DNA of 64,000 bases from assembly GCF_018224885.1 (NCBI RefSeq), contig NZ_JAGTXB010000026.1:62001-126000 (forward strand), written 5' to 3'. Within the stretch, counting starts at the first letter, position 1; each line of letters starts with the position of its first letter. The notes below the pieces were generated by a model. It ran no database searches, had not been told where the DNA came from, and was given only the letters and a program-made list of their open reading frames with translations. The DNA comes from Chitinophaga hostae. Lineage in GTDB: Bacteria > Bacteroidota > Bacteroidia > Chitinophagales > Chitinophagaceae. Of this stretch, positions 34,910-43,568 are shown piece by piece. Position numbers and translations under genes: made by a program.

Positions 34910-35959
34910 ATGAAATACCAAATAGGCGACAGGATATTGCTGTTGAGTTCAAAAGAAGAAGGAACGGTTGTAGAACTTGTGAATGATAATATGGTGATGA
35001 TAGAGGTAAAAGGAACATCATTTCCTGTATATCTCGACCAGATTGATTTCCCGTATTTCCATCGTTTTACCCAGCAGAAGCTGGTGAAAGACAAGCCCAA
35101 ACTGATCCCCGGGGATGAGATTAAAGTTGACAGAAGTAAGTACGAAGTATTCAAAACAGATAAGGGAATGTTCCTGTCTGTTTTACCGGTATACCAAATG
35201 GATGGCCTGGACGAAACGGTGAAGCTGATGAAGTTTCACCTGTTCAACGACACGCCGCATGCCATGCGTTTTTATTTTCAGATCTGGCTGAATAACCAGC
35301 TGGATCTGGAAATAAAAAATGAGATCCAGCCGTATAATCATTTCTACCTCGCGGATCTGATCTTCGAATCCCTGAACGATAATCCACGGTTCGAATTTAC
35401 TTTCTTCCTGAAAGAACCTCAACCCAAGCTGGCCACCTCTGTACAAAAAACCTGGAAAATCAAGCCCCGGCAAATGTTTGTGCAGCTGGAGCAGTTACGT
35501 ACCAAGGAAGAAGCCACCATTACTTATCCTCTTTTTGATAAATTTCCCGAAAGAGCGCCCGAGCCGCCGGCACCGGTGGAAGCAGCCAAAAAGAAGGCGC
35601 CTGTTACTACGCTGGGTTCCGGAAATTTTGCCAGTCTTTTAAGTAAAATTCAACTGCAGCCGGAAACATCTCTTACACCTAAACAGGAGGTAGATCTGCA
35701 TATTGAAGCACTGGAGAAGAACTGGAAAGGGTTAAGCAATATTGCCATCCTGGCTATACAACTGAATGCGTTTCAGCGTTACCTGGAGCTGGCAATCAGC
35801 CATCACCAGCACAACCTCGTCGTTATCCACGGGGTAGGCAAAGGGAAACTCCGGGATGAAATTCATGCGATACTCAAACAAACACCGGAAGTAGCCACTT
35901 TTGTAAACCAGTATCATGCAAAATATGGCTATGGTGCTACGGAAATAACATTTAGATAG
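34910..35959 (+). CDS. DUF2027 domain protein with C-terminal Smr domain
   Basis: A 349-residue protein. Residues 1-75 look like a SH3/KOW-like barrel (KYQIGDRILLLSSKEEGTVVEL), followed by the DUF2027 beta domain (about 80-200). A Pro/Ala/Lys linker leads to a C-terminal Smr domain (265-349) with DLHIEAL, and VVIHGVGKGKLRDEIHAIL. Smr domains are DNA or RNA nicking or binding domains found in MutS2. This combination is characteristic of Bacteroidota; the substrate is unknown. A -7-like TATTTTTG lies at 34883-34890. A family-C repeat follows. Confidence 0.85.
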   Translation: MKYQIGDRILLLSSKEEGTVVELVNDNMVMIEVKGTSFPVYLDQIDFPYFHRFTQQKLVKDKPKLIPGDEIKVDRSKYEVFKTDKGMFLSVLPVYQMDGLDETVKLMKFHLFNDTPHAMRFYFQIWLNNQLDLEIKNEIQPYNHFYLADLIFESLNDNPRFEFTFFLKEPQPKLATSVQKTWKIKPRQMFVQLEQLRTKEEATITYPLFDKFPERAPEPPAPVEAAKKKAPVTTLGSGNFASLLSKIQLQPETSLTPKQEVDLHIEALEKNWKGLSNIAILAIQLNAFQRYLELAISHHQHNLVVIHGVGKGKLRDEIHAILKQTPEVATFVNQYHAKYGYGATEITFR

Positions 35960-35962
35960 AAA

Positions 35963-36025
35963 GAATTAGGAATTAGGAATTACGAATTACGTCTGTCGTA
36001 ATTCGTAATTCCTAATTCCTAATTC
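35963..36025. repeat. Intergenic inverted repeat, family C copy 1
   Basis: The arms 35963-35991 and 35997-36025 form a perfect 29-bp stem with a 5-nt loop (TCTGT). They are made of iterated GAATTAGG/GAATTACG words. The hairpin ends 26 nt before the 5' end of rnpB and could end transcription from the Smr gene. Confidence 0.85.
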
Positions 36026-36051
36026 GTAATTCTTTTCTATCTTCGCGCCTC

Positions 36052-36426
36052 AACTACAAACCGTGCTATCGTTTCACTGCCTTGCGCAGTGGGAAGGAAA
36101 GTCCGGACAGCGCAGAGCAACGCACCACCTAACGGGTGGGGCCCGGTGCAAGCCGGGAACAGCAAGTGCCACAGAAAATAACCGCCCCGCTTCGGCGGGG
36201 TAAGGGTGAAAATGTGGGGTAAGCGCCCACGGTGCAGGCAGGTAACTGTTTGTGCGGGTAAACCTTGCGTGCTGAAATGCCATGTATACGGTCGATTGAG
36301 GGCTGCTCGCCCGATGACCGAGGGTAGGCAGATACAGGCAACGTGCGAACGTTGCCGCAGATAAATGATAGCAGCCCCGTCAACGGCGGGGAACAGAATC
36401 CGGCTTACAGGTTTGTAGTTTTTTTC
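36052..36426 (+). ncRNA. rnpB: RNase P RNA, bacterial class A
   Basis: The ends pair as the P1 helix: AACTACAAACC (36052-36062) with GGTTTGTAGTT (36410-36420). The universal P4/core segment GGAAGGAAAGTCCGGACAG is at about 36092-36110, ACAGAAAATAACCGCC near 36171, and the 3' core CAGAATCCGGCTTAC at about 36394-36408. CCCCGCTTCGGCGGGG (36183-36198) is a stable stem with a UUCG-type loop. A T-run follows the 3' end. A -7-like TATCTTCG sits at 36038-36045, placing the start near 36052. It is the catalytic RNA that trims tRNA 5' leaders. Confidence 0.95.
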
Positions 36427-36487
36427 TTCCCTTTTTTGATATGCTAAAATAACCTGCTAACTTCCCATTAATATTAATCTCTATTTT

Positions 36488-36898
36488 ATGAACCAGAAAG
36501 ATGAAAATACCTGGGGAACCCTCATTCACCTTGGTGGCCTTATTGGTATGGCCGTATTACCTACGGTAGGTAACATTATCGGCGTACTGATACTGTGGCT
36601 GATAAAACGTAGTGAATCTGCTTTTGTAGATCAGCAAGGCAAGGAAGCCATTAATTTCCAGATCACGCTCAGCATCGCAGCAGTGATAGTAAACCTGATC
36701 AATAATATTGCAAATGGATTCTGGTCACTGACCAATTTCTGGCGTCATACGCGCGGGGAGTTTTACATTTCCTGGGGCTGGACAGATCTGTTGGTGGTGA
36801 TATGGCTGATCAACGTTATTTTCAGCATCATTGCGGCAGTGAAAGCAAGTAAGGGAGAGTCTTATAAATATCCGCTGAGCCTGCGTCTTGTTAAATAG
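36488..36898 (+). CDS. DUF4870 domain membrane protein
   Basis: A 136-residue protein of the DUF4870/YtxG-like family: NTWGTLIHLGGLIGMAVLPTVGNIIGVLILWLIKRSESAFVDQQGKEAINFQ is typical (seen as consecutive parts), followed by two more hydrophobic segments. About three to four transmembrane helices. The function is unknown. It stands alone between rnpB and a family-B repeat that separates it from the convergent subtilase gene. Confidence 0.82.
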   Translation: MNQKDENTWGTLIHLGGLIGMAVLPTVGNIIGVLILWLIKRSESAFVDQQGKEAINFQITLSIAAVIVNLINNIANGFWSLTNFWRHTRGEFYISWGWTDLLVVIWLINVIFSIIAAVKASKGESYKYPLSLRLVK

Positions 36899-36906
36899 AG
36901 CAAAAT

Positions 36907-37007
36907 GCATAAAGTAAAAAGCTAAAAGCTATTGTGCAGAAGAAATACGGGAAAATTATCCGCCCGAGGTTTTTCTGCACAATAGCTTTTAGCTTTTTAC
37001 TTTATGC
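36907..37007. repeat. Intergenic inverted repeat, family B copy 6
   Basis: The arms 36907-36945 and 36970-37007 form a nearly perfect stem of about 37 bp: GCATAAAGTAAAAAGC and AAAAGCTATTGTGCAGAA with their complements. The loop is about 24 nt. It lies between convergent genes. Confidence 0.85.
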
Positions 37008-37020
37008 CTTCAGCTATATA

Positions 37021-38718
37021 TCAGTTCTTTTTGATAGCTTTTACTTTCGCTTTGCGTTGTTTCTTACCCTTCACATTTTCTCCTTTTATCGTAGCAGCCA
37101 GCTTCAATGCTTCATAGCTGTTTACCATTCCCCCGGTTACTGACAGATCTGCAAAATTCACTTTCTCATCCTGGGATCCTGGCTTGTTCACCATGGTGCT
37201 TCCATCAGGCAGTGGGGTGGCACTTTTTTCCAGTACGTATTTCAGTTGCTTTGCGCTGAGCTCAGGATAGTAGGAGAGTACCAATGCTGCTACGCCAGCC
37301 ACTACAGGGCTGGCCATACTGGTGCCGCTGGCGCTGCCGTATTTATTGCCGCCAGGAATGGTAGAATAGATCTGCACACCCGGTGCAAAAAGATCTACTC
37401 CTTTTTTACCATAGTTGGAAAAACCTGCTATTTTATCATTGCCTGTGCCATTACCGCTGGCGCCAACAGTGATGAAGTTGGCAGCAGTAGTCCCATCCAG
37501 GTAATTGGGGTTGGGATAGTTCGGAACAGAATCATTGTTGTTGCCATCGTTGCCGGCGGCATGTACAAGTAATACGCCTTTCTCTTCCGCATATTTAATA
37601 GCCGCATCCACCCACTCTTTATGAGGTGAAAATGGCTTGCCAAAGCTCATGTTGATGATCTGGGCGCCGTTGTCCACTGCGTAACGAATGGCCAGGGCTA
37701 CATCTTTATCCCTTTCATCCCCGTCCGGAACAGCTTTTACTGCCATAATACGTACGTTGTCGGCCACGCCGTCCATACCTACGCCGTTGTTCCTGGAGGC
37801 GGCTATAATCCCGGAAACATGCGTGCCATGAAATCCGAAAGATCCCATCACATCATTGTTGCCGTACTTATTGTCGTTGATGTCTTCGAGGTTATCGCCT
37901 ACAATTCTTTCCCTGTTTGCGTTAGGCATTACTTCTGTGCTTTCGGCCTTACGTTTCAGTTCATTCATGTACTCGTCGAATTCCATTTTAAAATCCCCGA
38001 AAGTAGCAGGTTCGTCACCGGCGCTTTTCAGTAAGCGGGTCATGAAGTTGCGCGCCAGCAGTACATCCTGGTTGGTAGTTTGAATACTGTCCAGCTGTGC
38101 TACGTTAAAGTCATCCTTCCCGAGATAGGTTTTCAGGATAGACTCGCATTTATTAACGTTTTCCTGCAGTTTGGCCATGCTTTTATATTGCATCTTAAAC
38201 TGGGAAGTAGGTTTTTCTACTTTCGATTGCAATTGTTGCCAGGTGCTGTATTCCTTAGAGTCCTTAGCCAGGGCTGAATCCGGGTTGCCATATTTGGTTT
38301 TATAGCGGTAGTATTCGCGGGCAGCTTCTTCCGAATCTTCTTTTAAACTGCTGCCATCTTTACCACCCAGGAAGTTCCATCCATGAATATCATCCACAAA
38401 GCCATTGTGGTCATCATCCTTGCCGTTACCGGGGATCTCACGGGGATTGGTCCACAGGATCCCTTTCAGGTCCTCATGGGTGGTATCAATACCGGAGTCA
38501 ATCACCGCCACAATTACGGGGGTGCTTTTCTTCCCTTTTAACAGTTCCTTATAGGCTTTTTCTGTAGATGTACCAAACACACTGTCGGTATCATAACTCA
38601 GCAGATGCCAGTTTTTGGGAACCTGGACTTTGCTTTGCGCGGTAGTATTTGTTGTAAAAGCAGTCATTAATGCAACACACCCTGCCAGGACTGCAACCTC
38701 TCGACTAAACAATTTCAT
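37021..38718 (-). CDS. S8 family subtilisin-like serine protease, exported
   Basis: A 565-residue protein when started at the ATG at 38718, which places a clean signal peptide first (MKLFSREVAVLAG, cleavage near TTAQ); a frame start at 38748 would add ten residues. The triad is visible: Asp in VIAVIDSGIDTTHEDLKG, His in GFHGTHVSGIIAA and Ser in SGTSMASPVVAGVAAL. Between Asp and His is a long insert of about 200 residues that is helical and charged. The last 15 residues are very basic (KGKKQRKAKVKAIKKN). It should act in the periplasm or outside the cell. The insert may be a regulatory element. Confidence 0.9.
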   Translation of the reverse strand: MKLFSREVAVLAGCVALMTAFTTNTTAQSKVQVPKNWHLLSYDTDSVFGTSTEKAYKELLKGKKSTPVIVAVIDSGIDTTHEDLKGILWTNPREIPGNGKDDDHNGFVDDIHGWNFLGGKDGSSLKEDSEEAAREYYRYKTKYGNPDSALAKDSKEYSTWQQLQSKVEKPTSQFKMQYKSMAKLQENVNKCESILKTYLGKDDFNVAQLDSIQTTNQDVLLARNFMTRLLKSAGDEPATFGDFKMEFDEYMNELKRKAESTEVMPNANRERIVGDNLEDINDNKYGNNDVMGSFGFHGTHVSGIIAASRNNGVGMDGVADNVRIMAVKAVPDGDERDKDVALAIRYAVDNGAQIINMSFGKPFSPHKEWVDAAIKYAEEKGVLLVHAAGNDGNNNDSVPNYPNPNYLDGTTAANFITVGASGNGTGNDKIAGFSNYGKKGVDLFAPGVQIYSTIPGGNKYGSASGTSMASPVVAGVAALVLSYYPELSAKQLKYVLEKSATPLPDGSTMVNKPGSQDEKVNFADLSVTGGMVNSYEALKLAATIKGENVKGKKQRKAKVKAIKKN

Positions 38719-39085
38719 GTTCAATAATTTTCCCGATATAAAAAACAACTAAAAATATCTTGATGGTAGCGATAAAGGTATAGAAAAAGTGGTATAACAT
38801 TAAATATTAATGATAAGCGCGCTATTTGTTGGTTGATTGGGAGATTGGGGGTATGTGAGAAAAGCTAAGGTCCTGGTCCACAGTATGCTTTGTTATACCG
38901 TTCTTATCATGATCGGATTGTTTGCCATGCCCGGTTGCCACCTGTCACAATCCGCTTTGCCGATCATCAGGGCTGTCCTAGTTTTGGGTTGTTCGTTACT
39001 TCATATATACTCCTCATCTGACCAAATCTTCTTCCGGGATTTTACGGTATCATTTTTTTCAATTATTTATTTAAATCCAACAATC
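38719..39085. other. Intergenic stretch between the subtilase and phosphatase-like genes
   Basis: The two genes are divergent. The frame of the downstream gene stays open back to 38837, but the upstream part shows no conserved start region, so I treat it as non-coding. No consensus promoter or strong hairpin was seen. Confidence 0.4.
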
Positions 39086-39619
39086 ATGTTGAAGACTCTT
39101 TTCATGGCCACCTTGCTGGCTACCGGTACACAGGTGCTTGCTACAGAGCCTGAAGTAACCACCATTATTTTCGTGAATGCAGCTGAAATGGAAACATCTC
39201 CATCCGCCGATCCTGGTTTAAGCACTACCGGGCAGGAACAGGCAACACAGCTGGTATCTTCCCTGCAGGGAGTGGATATTAACGCTATCTATACCACTTT
39301 TCTTAACCGGGCCGTGCAAACAGTTACCCCGCTGGCCCAGTCCCACCAGCAGAAGCTGGATTATTTCCGACTGAACGGCGATCCGGAGCTGACTTCCAGT
39401 ATCGTTAAAGACATGATCAAGAAAAATAGCGGCAAAACCATCGTTATTTGCAGCGATCCTGAAAATATTACTGCATTGATACGGCAGGCCGGCGTAAGGG
39501 GTAAAGACGTTAAAACCCTTTATGACAGGGGCTGTGCACAGGTTTTGGTAGTGAAGCGCACAGGTAACAGTACCCCCGTAGCACAAAAGTTGAATATGAA
39601 TATTCAAAAAAAAGTCTAA
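39086..39619 (+). CDS. Histidine-phosphatase-fold protein lacking the catalytic histidines
   Basis: A 177-residue exported protein, started at the ATG at 39086 because it gives a signal peptide (MLKTLFMATLLATGTQVLA). The fold pattern is that of the histidine phosphatase (phosphoglycerate mutase-like) family: DPGLSTTGQEQATQLVSSL, then IYTTFLNRAVQTVTPLA. Where the family has the RHG/RHAEK catalytic motif, this protein has FVNAAEMETS. Where the second His should follow the next strand, it has IVICSDPENI. Both phosphohistidine-forming residues are therefore absent. It is probably a binding or regulatory relative. Confidence 0.75.
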   Translation: MLKTLFMATLLATGTQVLATEPEVTTIIFVNAAEMETSPSADPGLSTTGQEQATQLVSSLQGVDINAIYTTFLNRAVQTVTPLAQSHQQKLDYFRLNGDPELTSSIVKDMIKKNSGKTIVICSDPENITALIRQAGVRGKDVKTLYDRGCAQVLVVKRTGNSTPVAQKLNMNIQKKV

Positions 39620-39837
39620 TATTTATGTCTGGAAGAGTATTTAATGGCTTCCCGCTATTACTTACTTTTCTCATAAGCATGGTTTCCGTTTAACGAAAAG
39701 CGGGGTTCTCTAACCTCGCTACTATTTTTAAAAACCATGTCATCGGTGTATGTAGAGAAGCAGTTTAGGCTGTGAAGGATTTTATCAACCGCTTTTAAAA
39801 ATCTGATCGGGTAGCATTCCTGTCATGAAAATTAAAA

Positions 39838-39862
39838 GCTCCGGGGCAAGGGCCTCGGAGCT
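39838..39862. other. Small G+C-rich hairpin in a gene-free stretch
   Basis: AGCTCCGGGGC and GCCTCGGAGCT pair over 11 bp with one mismatch and a 3-nt loop. Together with the terminator at 39914 it could outline a small RNA; there is no direct support. Confidence 0.35.
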
Positions 39863-39913
39863 GGACAAATCAGGAATTATTTCTTCTAAAACATATTGAT
39901 AACAACGTTAATA

Positions 39914-39954
39914 AATGAAAACGGAGAACATACTTAGTGTTCTCCGTTTTCATT
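39914..39954. terminator. Bidirectional transcription terminator
   Basis: AATGAAAACGGAGAACA (39914-39930) pairs perfectly over 17 bp with TGTTCTCCGTTTTCATT (39938-39954) around a 7-nt loop. T-rich tracts on each side let it act for the phosphatase-like gene (+) and the ALDH gene (-), which converge here. The rest of 39620-39967 shows no gene. Confidence 0.8.
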
Positions 39955-39967
39955 TTATTTATCCGGC

Positions 39968-41494
39968 TTAAAGATCAAATTTGATGCCCTGTGCCAGTGG
40001 AAGGCTATTGGAATAGTTGATGGTGTTGGTTTGCCTGCGCATATAAGCTCTCCATGCATCGGAGCCGCTTTCACGGCCGCCGCCTGTTTCTTTTTCTCCT
40101 CCAAAGGCGCCGCCTATTTCCGCACCGGATGTACCGATGTTAACATTGGCGATACCGCAATCGGATCCTGCCTGGGAAAGGAACTGTTCTGCTTCCCGCA
40201 GGTTGAGCGTCATAATAGCCGAGGAAAGTCCCTGTGGCACATCATTCTGCATGGCAATGGCTTCTGCCAGTGTTTTGTATTTCATCACATACAGGATCGG
40301 CGCAAATGTTTCATGCTGTACAATGTCGTATACATTTTCAACTGTGGCAATGCAAGGTTTTACATAGCAACCGGATTCATAGCCCGGTCCTGACAATACG
40401 CCACCCTCCACCAGGAAGGTACCGCCCTGCTGTTTCACCTGTTCAATGCTGCTGAGGTAGGCGTCTACAGCTGCTTTATCGATCAGGGGACCCACATGGT
40501 TGTGTTGATCGAGCGGGTTGCCAATGTGCAGCTGCGCATATGCTTTCACCAGGCGTGCGGTGAAGTTATCGTACACGCTTTCATGGATGATCAGGCGGCG
40601 GGTAGAGGTGCAGCGTTGTCCGGCTGTACCTACTGCGCCAAATACAGCGCCGATCAGCGACATGTCCAGGTCAGCATCCTGGGAGATGATAATGGCATTG
40701 TTGCCACCCAGCTCCAGGAGGGAGCGTCCCAAACGTTCGCCCACCGCAGCGCCTACTGCTTTGCCCATACGGGTAGAGCCGGTGGCTGAAACAAGCGGTA
40801 TGCGCTTGTCGTGTGCCATCCATTCGCCGGCGTCACGGCCGCCGGTAACCAGGCAGCAAACGCCTTCCGGAACATGATTGGCGGCAAATACCGCTTCAAC
40901 AATACGTTGGCAGGCCAGCGCCGTTACCGGTGTTTTCTCTGAAGGTTTCCAGATACATACGTTTCCGCAAACCCATGCCAGCATAGCATTCCAGCTCCAA
41001 ACGGCTACCGGGAAGTTAAACGCGGAGATGATTCCGGTAATACCCAGGGGATGCCATTGCTCATACATCCGGTGTCCCGGACGTTCAGAGTGCATCGTTA
41101 ATCCGTGCAGCTGGCGGGACAGGCCCACTGCAAAGTCGCAGATATCTATCATTTCCTGTACTTCTCCATATCCTTCCTGCAAGCTTTTTCCCATTTCATA
41201 GGATACCAGCTTGCCCAGTTGTTCTTTATGTTCCCGCAGGGCTACACCTATTTGTCTTACTATTTCGCCTCTTTTAGGTGCAGGCCACAAACGCCATTCT
41301 TTGAAAGCCTCCTGGGCCACTGCTACCACCCCGTCATAATCCTCACGGGAAGCGCTTTTCACGGTGGTAATCTTTTTATTATTTACCGGTGAAACAGAGG
41401 TGATATCGGCTCCATGTGCGGGCAACCAGTTTTTGCCGGTGCTGATACCACTTTGTTCCGTAGTAATGCCAAATGCTTTTAAGATGTCTTCCAT
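39968..41494 (-). CDS. Aldehyde dehydrogenase, ALDH7 (alpha-aminoadipic semialdehyde dehydrogenase)-like
   Basis: A 508-residue NAD(P)-dependent aldehyde dehydrogenase. The catalytic Cys is in GTAGQRCTSTRR (about residue 298) and the general-base Glu in LLELGGNNAIII. ISAFNFPVAVWSWNAMLAWVCGN is the cofactor-binding start. The closing VNIGTSGAEIGGAFGGEKETGGGRESGSDAWRAYMRRQTNTINYS pattern resembles ALDH7/antiquitin, which oxidises 2-aminoadipate semialdehyde in lysine breakdown. It lies 23 nt downstream of the DUF1338 gene and after a saccharopine-dehydrogenase-like gene, which supports that role. Confidence 0.88.
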   Translation of the reverse strand: MEDILKAFGITTEQSGISTGKNWLPAHGADITSVSPVNNKKITTVKSASREDYDGVVAVAQEAFKEWRLWPAPKRGEIVRQIGVALREHKEQLGKLVSYEMGKSLQEGYGEVQEMIDICDFAVGLSRQLHGLTMHSERPGHRMYEQWHPLGITGIISAFNFPVAVWSWNAMLAWVCGNVCIWKPSEKTPVTALACQRIVEAVFAANHVPEGVCCLVTGGRDAGEWMAHDKRIPLVSATGSTRMGKAVGAAVGERLGRSLLELGGNNAIIISQDADLDMSLIGAVFGAVGTAGQRCTSTRRLIIHESVYDNFTARLVKAYAQLHIGNPLDQHNHVGPLIDKAAVDAYLSSIEQVKQQGGTFLVEGGVLSGPGYESGCYVKPCIATVENVYDIVQHETFAPILYVMKYKTLAEAIAMQNDVPQGLSSAIMTLNLREAEQFLSQAGSDCGIANVNIGTSGAEIGGAFGGEKETGGGRESGSDAWRAYMRRQTNTINYSNSLPLAQGIKFDL

Positions 41495-41517
41495 TATTGG
41501 TGTATTATTAAACGAAA

Positions 41518-42408
41518 TTAGGAACTTTTTTTTGTTTGGGTGGCGTAGGTGCTTTCGAAGATCTTATCGGCGTTGCCGGCTTCAAAGCCTTCCCGTCTGT
41601 GTTCCCGGCGGATTTCACCGGCGGGCAGATGTGCGAATTCAGGCAATACCTTGCGCTCTGCAAACTCCACATAGGATCCGGCAATACGGAACTGGTCGCC
41701 GCCTGCAAATTCGGCTGTGATCATACCCGCTACGGTAGCGCTTTGCAGCAGTCTGCCATCAGGGCTGGTTTTGATTTTGCCGCCGGCATCGTTTAACTGA
41801 AAACCATGTTTTTCCAGGAATACGTTGAAATCAGCCACCGTATTATATCCCGATGGCAGATTATGCACGCTTACCGTAAAATGGTTGAGGTAGTAACGGT
41901 TGTAGATCACCCAGGCGGCATATTCGCTTTCGGCCGCCAGCAGCTGGTAATCGGCCAGGGTGGGCGTGCGCCAGAGGGAACTATGTAAGAAGCTGTCTAC
42001 CGCAACGGCATCATCAAGATTCAGTGCATTTACCGGGTCAGATTTTACTTCACCGGTATAACTGTGAATGATCTGTTGTGCGGCAGGACTCAGCGCTTCT
42101 ACCAGTAATTCGCTGATAAAAATGCGTGGATATTGCGGGGCTGGTGGCGCATACCACCAGGCATCCAGCTTTTTGGCAGGGAAGTGATACTTCTCCATTT
42201 TCGTATAGCCGTAATGGAGAAATATTTTTTCCAGCGACTGTACGCCCAGCTGGGGAACACCCATGGTCCTGAAGGCGATATGGTCATTCTCGATATCCTC
42301 CGCCTGCTGAATGATACCTTCTTTTATCATGGCTGCAATCACTGCCGCCACATCCGGTACCCGCTGCTGATAGCGTTCCATCAGCCCATTTAATACATCT
42401 TTTAACAT
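41518..42408 (-). CDS. DUF1338 protein, putative 2-oxoadipate dioxygenase/decarboxylase
   Basis: A 296-residue DUF1338 protein. NDHIAFRTMGVPQLG (about residue 40-54) carries the first expected metal-ligand His. FTVSVHNLPSGYNTVADFN holds a second conserved His, and a later acidic ligand lies in SYVEFAERKVLPEF. Characterised DUF1338 enzymes (HglS type) are Fe(II) enzymes that convert 2-oxoadipate to 2-hydroxyglutarate in lysine catabolism. Those are longer; this is the short form. Its place between saccharopine dehydrogenase- and ALDH7-like genes supports the assignment. Activity is inferred. Confidence 0.78.
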   Translation of the reverse strand: MLKDVLNGLMERYQQRVPDVAAVIAAMIKEGIIQQAEDIENDHIAFRTMGVPQLGVQSLEKIFLHYGYTKMEKYHFPAKKLDAWWYAPPAPQYPRIFISELLVEALSPAAQQIIHSYTGEVKSDPVNALNLDDAVAVDSFLHSSLWRTPTLADYQLLAAESEYAAWVIYNRYYLNHFTVSVHNLPSGYNTVADFNVFLEKHGFQLNDAGGKIKTSPDGRLLQSATVAGMITAEFAGGDQFRIAGSYVEFAERKVLPEFAHLPAGEIRREHRREGFEAGNADKIFESTYATQTKKSS

Positions 42409-42497
42409 GAGATGAAGCTTTTTAGCAATTAGCTGTTTGTGTTATTAATAAAGAGGCCCATCTTTAGCACAATTTACCAATTGCACGCGTGAAATCA

Positions 42498-43568
42498 CTA
42501 ATTATAATATACCGCGAAGCGGTTGTTAATCAGATCGCTGAACACAACGTCTTCCTGGCGAACAAACCCGTTGGCCGGTAACAGGCCTTTGGCATGCAGG
42601 TCTATTACCGCGCAGGCGGCGCCGGCGGTGGTGAGCTGGATAGCGGTAAAATCCTTGCCCGCTATTGCCTGGTTATAGATTTTACGGGAATAGGAGCGTT
42701 GTACGGAGCGGCCGTTGACCATGCCCGAAACAGACACAAAAACCAATACCACATCCTGTGGGGTGAAGGGTATGCTGTCTTCCATAATCTCTTTCAGCAC
42801 ATCTCTTCTTTTATTGAGCTTCAGTTCATTCAACAATATTTTCATCAGGTTGCAATGCCCCGGATAACGTACGGTTTTATAGTCGAGATTATATACTTTA
42901 CGGTCCAGTATTTCGGCCAGGGCGCCCAGTCCGCCGGAGGTATTAAAGGCTTCATACTCCACACCGTCAAGTGCAAAGCGTTCGTAGCCCTCCATTGGCA
43001 TTACTTCTTTTCTTTCGCCTTCGTAGATGGCATCGCAGGGGTTGCAGTATTCATTGATCAGTCCATCGGTACTCCAGGTAAGATTGTACATCAGGCTGTT
43101 GGTCGGGAATTGCGGTAAGGCGCCTACACGTAACCGAACGGCATCCAGCGAATCAAACTGTTTGGCAATATCATAGGCGGCAATGCTGATAAAACCCGGC
43201 GCCAGACCACATTGTGGCATAAAGCTCACATTGGCATTTGCGGCTATTTCACGGATGGCATTGGTTGTAGCTACATCTTCCGTTAAATCAAAATAATGGG
43301 TATTGGCTTTGGCCGCAGCGGTAGCAATTTTTACATTCAGGAAAAAAGGACAGGCACTCAGTACTATGTCCTGGTCCTGTAAAGCTTTTTGCAGGGCCTC
43401 TGCGTCGTTTACATCCAGTATTGTTTTGCGGATACCGGCGTCTGTACATTTTTCCAGTAAGGCGTTGTTGCTGTCTGCCAGCGTTACTTCATAGTCGCCT
43501 GACTGTTGCAAAAGAAAGGCGGCGGTTTCGCCGATCTTGCCGGCGCCGATAATCATTACACTTTTCAT
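42498..43568 (-). CDS. Saccharopine dehydrogenase family protein
   Basis: A 356-residue protein when started at the ATG at 43568, which places the Rossmann motif SVMIIGAGKIGETAA at the N-terminus as usual; the frame remains open back to 43631. DLTEDVATTNAIREIAANANVSFMPQCGLAPGFISIAAYD is characteristic of the saccharopine dehydrogenase/homospermidine synthase-like group. In lysine breakdown it would make 2-aminoadipate semialdehyde and glutamate from saccharopine. It is first in a same-strand set with DUF1338 (89 nt) and ALDH7-like genes. The exact direction and substrate are inferred from context. Confidence 0.82.
   Translation of the reverse strand: MKSVMIIGAGKIGETAAFLLQQSGDYEVTLADSNNALLEKCTDAGIRKTILDVNDAEALQKALQDQDIVLSACPFFLNVKIATAAAKANTHYFDLTEDVATTNAIREIAANANVSFMPQCGLAPGFISIAAYDIAKQFDSLDAVRLRVGALPQFPTNSLMYNLTWSTDGLINEYCNPCDAIYEGERKEVMPMEGYERFALDGVEYEAFNTSGGLGALAEILDRKVYNLDYKTVRYPGHCNLMKILLNELKLNKRRDVLKEIMEDSIPFTPQDVVLVFVSVSGMVNGRSVQRSYSRKIYNQAIAGKDFTAIQLTTAGAACAVIDLHAKGLLPANGFVRQEDVVFSDLINNRFAVYYN

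Noticed and set aside
38837..39085. In-frame N-terminal extension of the phosphatase-like gene, with its own Cys-containing hydrophobic part
   Set aside because: The signal peptide that fits the mature protein starts at 39086. The extension shows no domain pattern and would put that signal in mid-protein.
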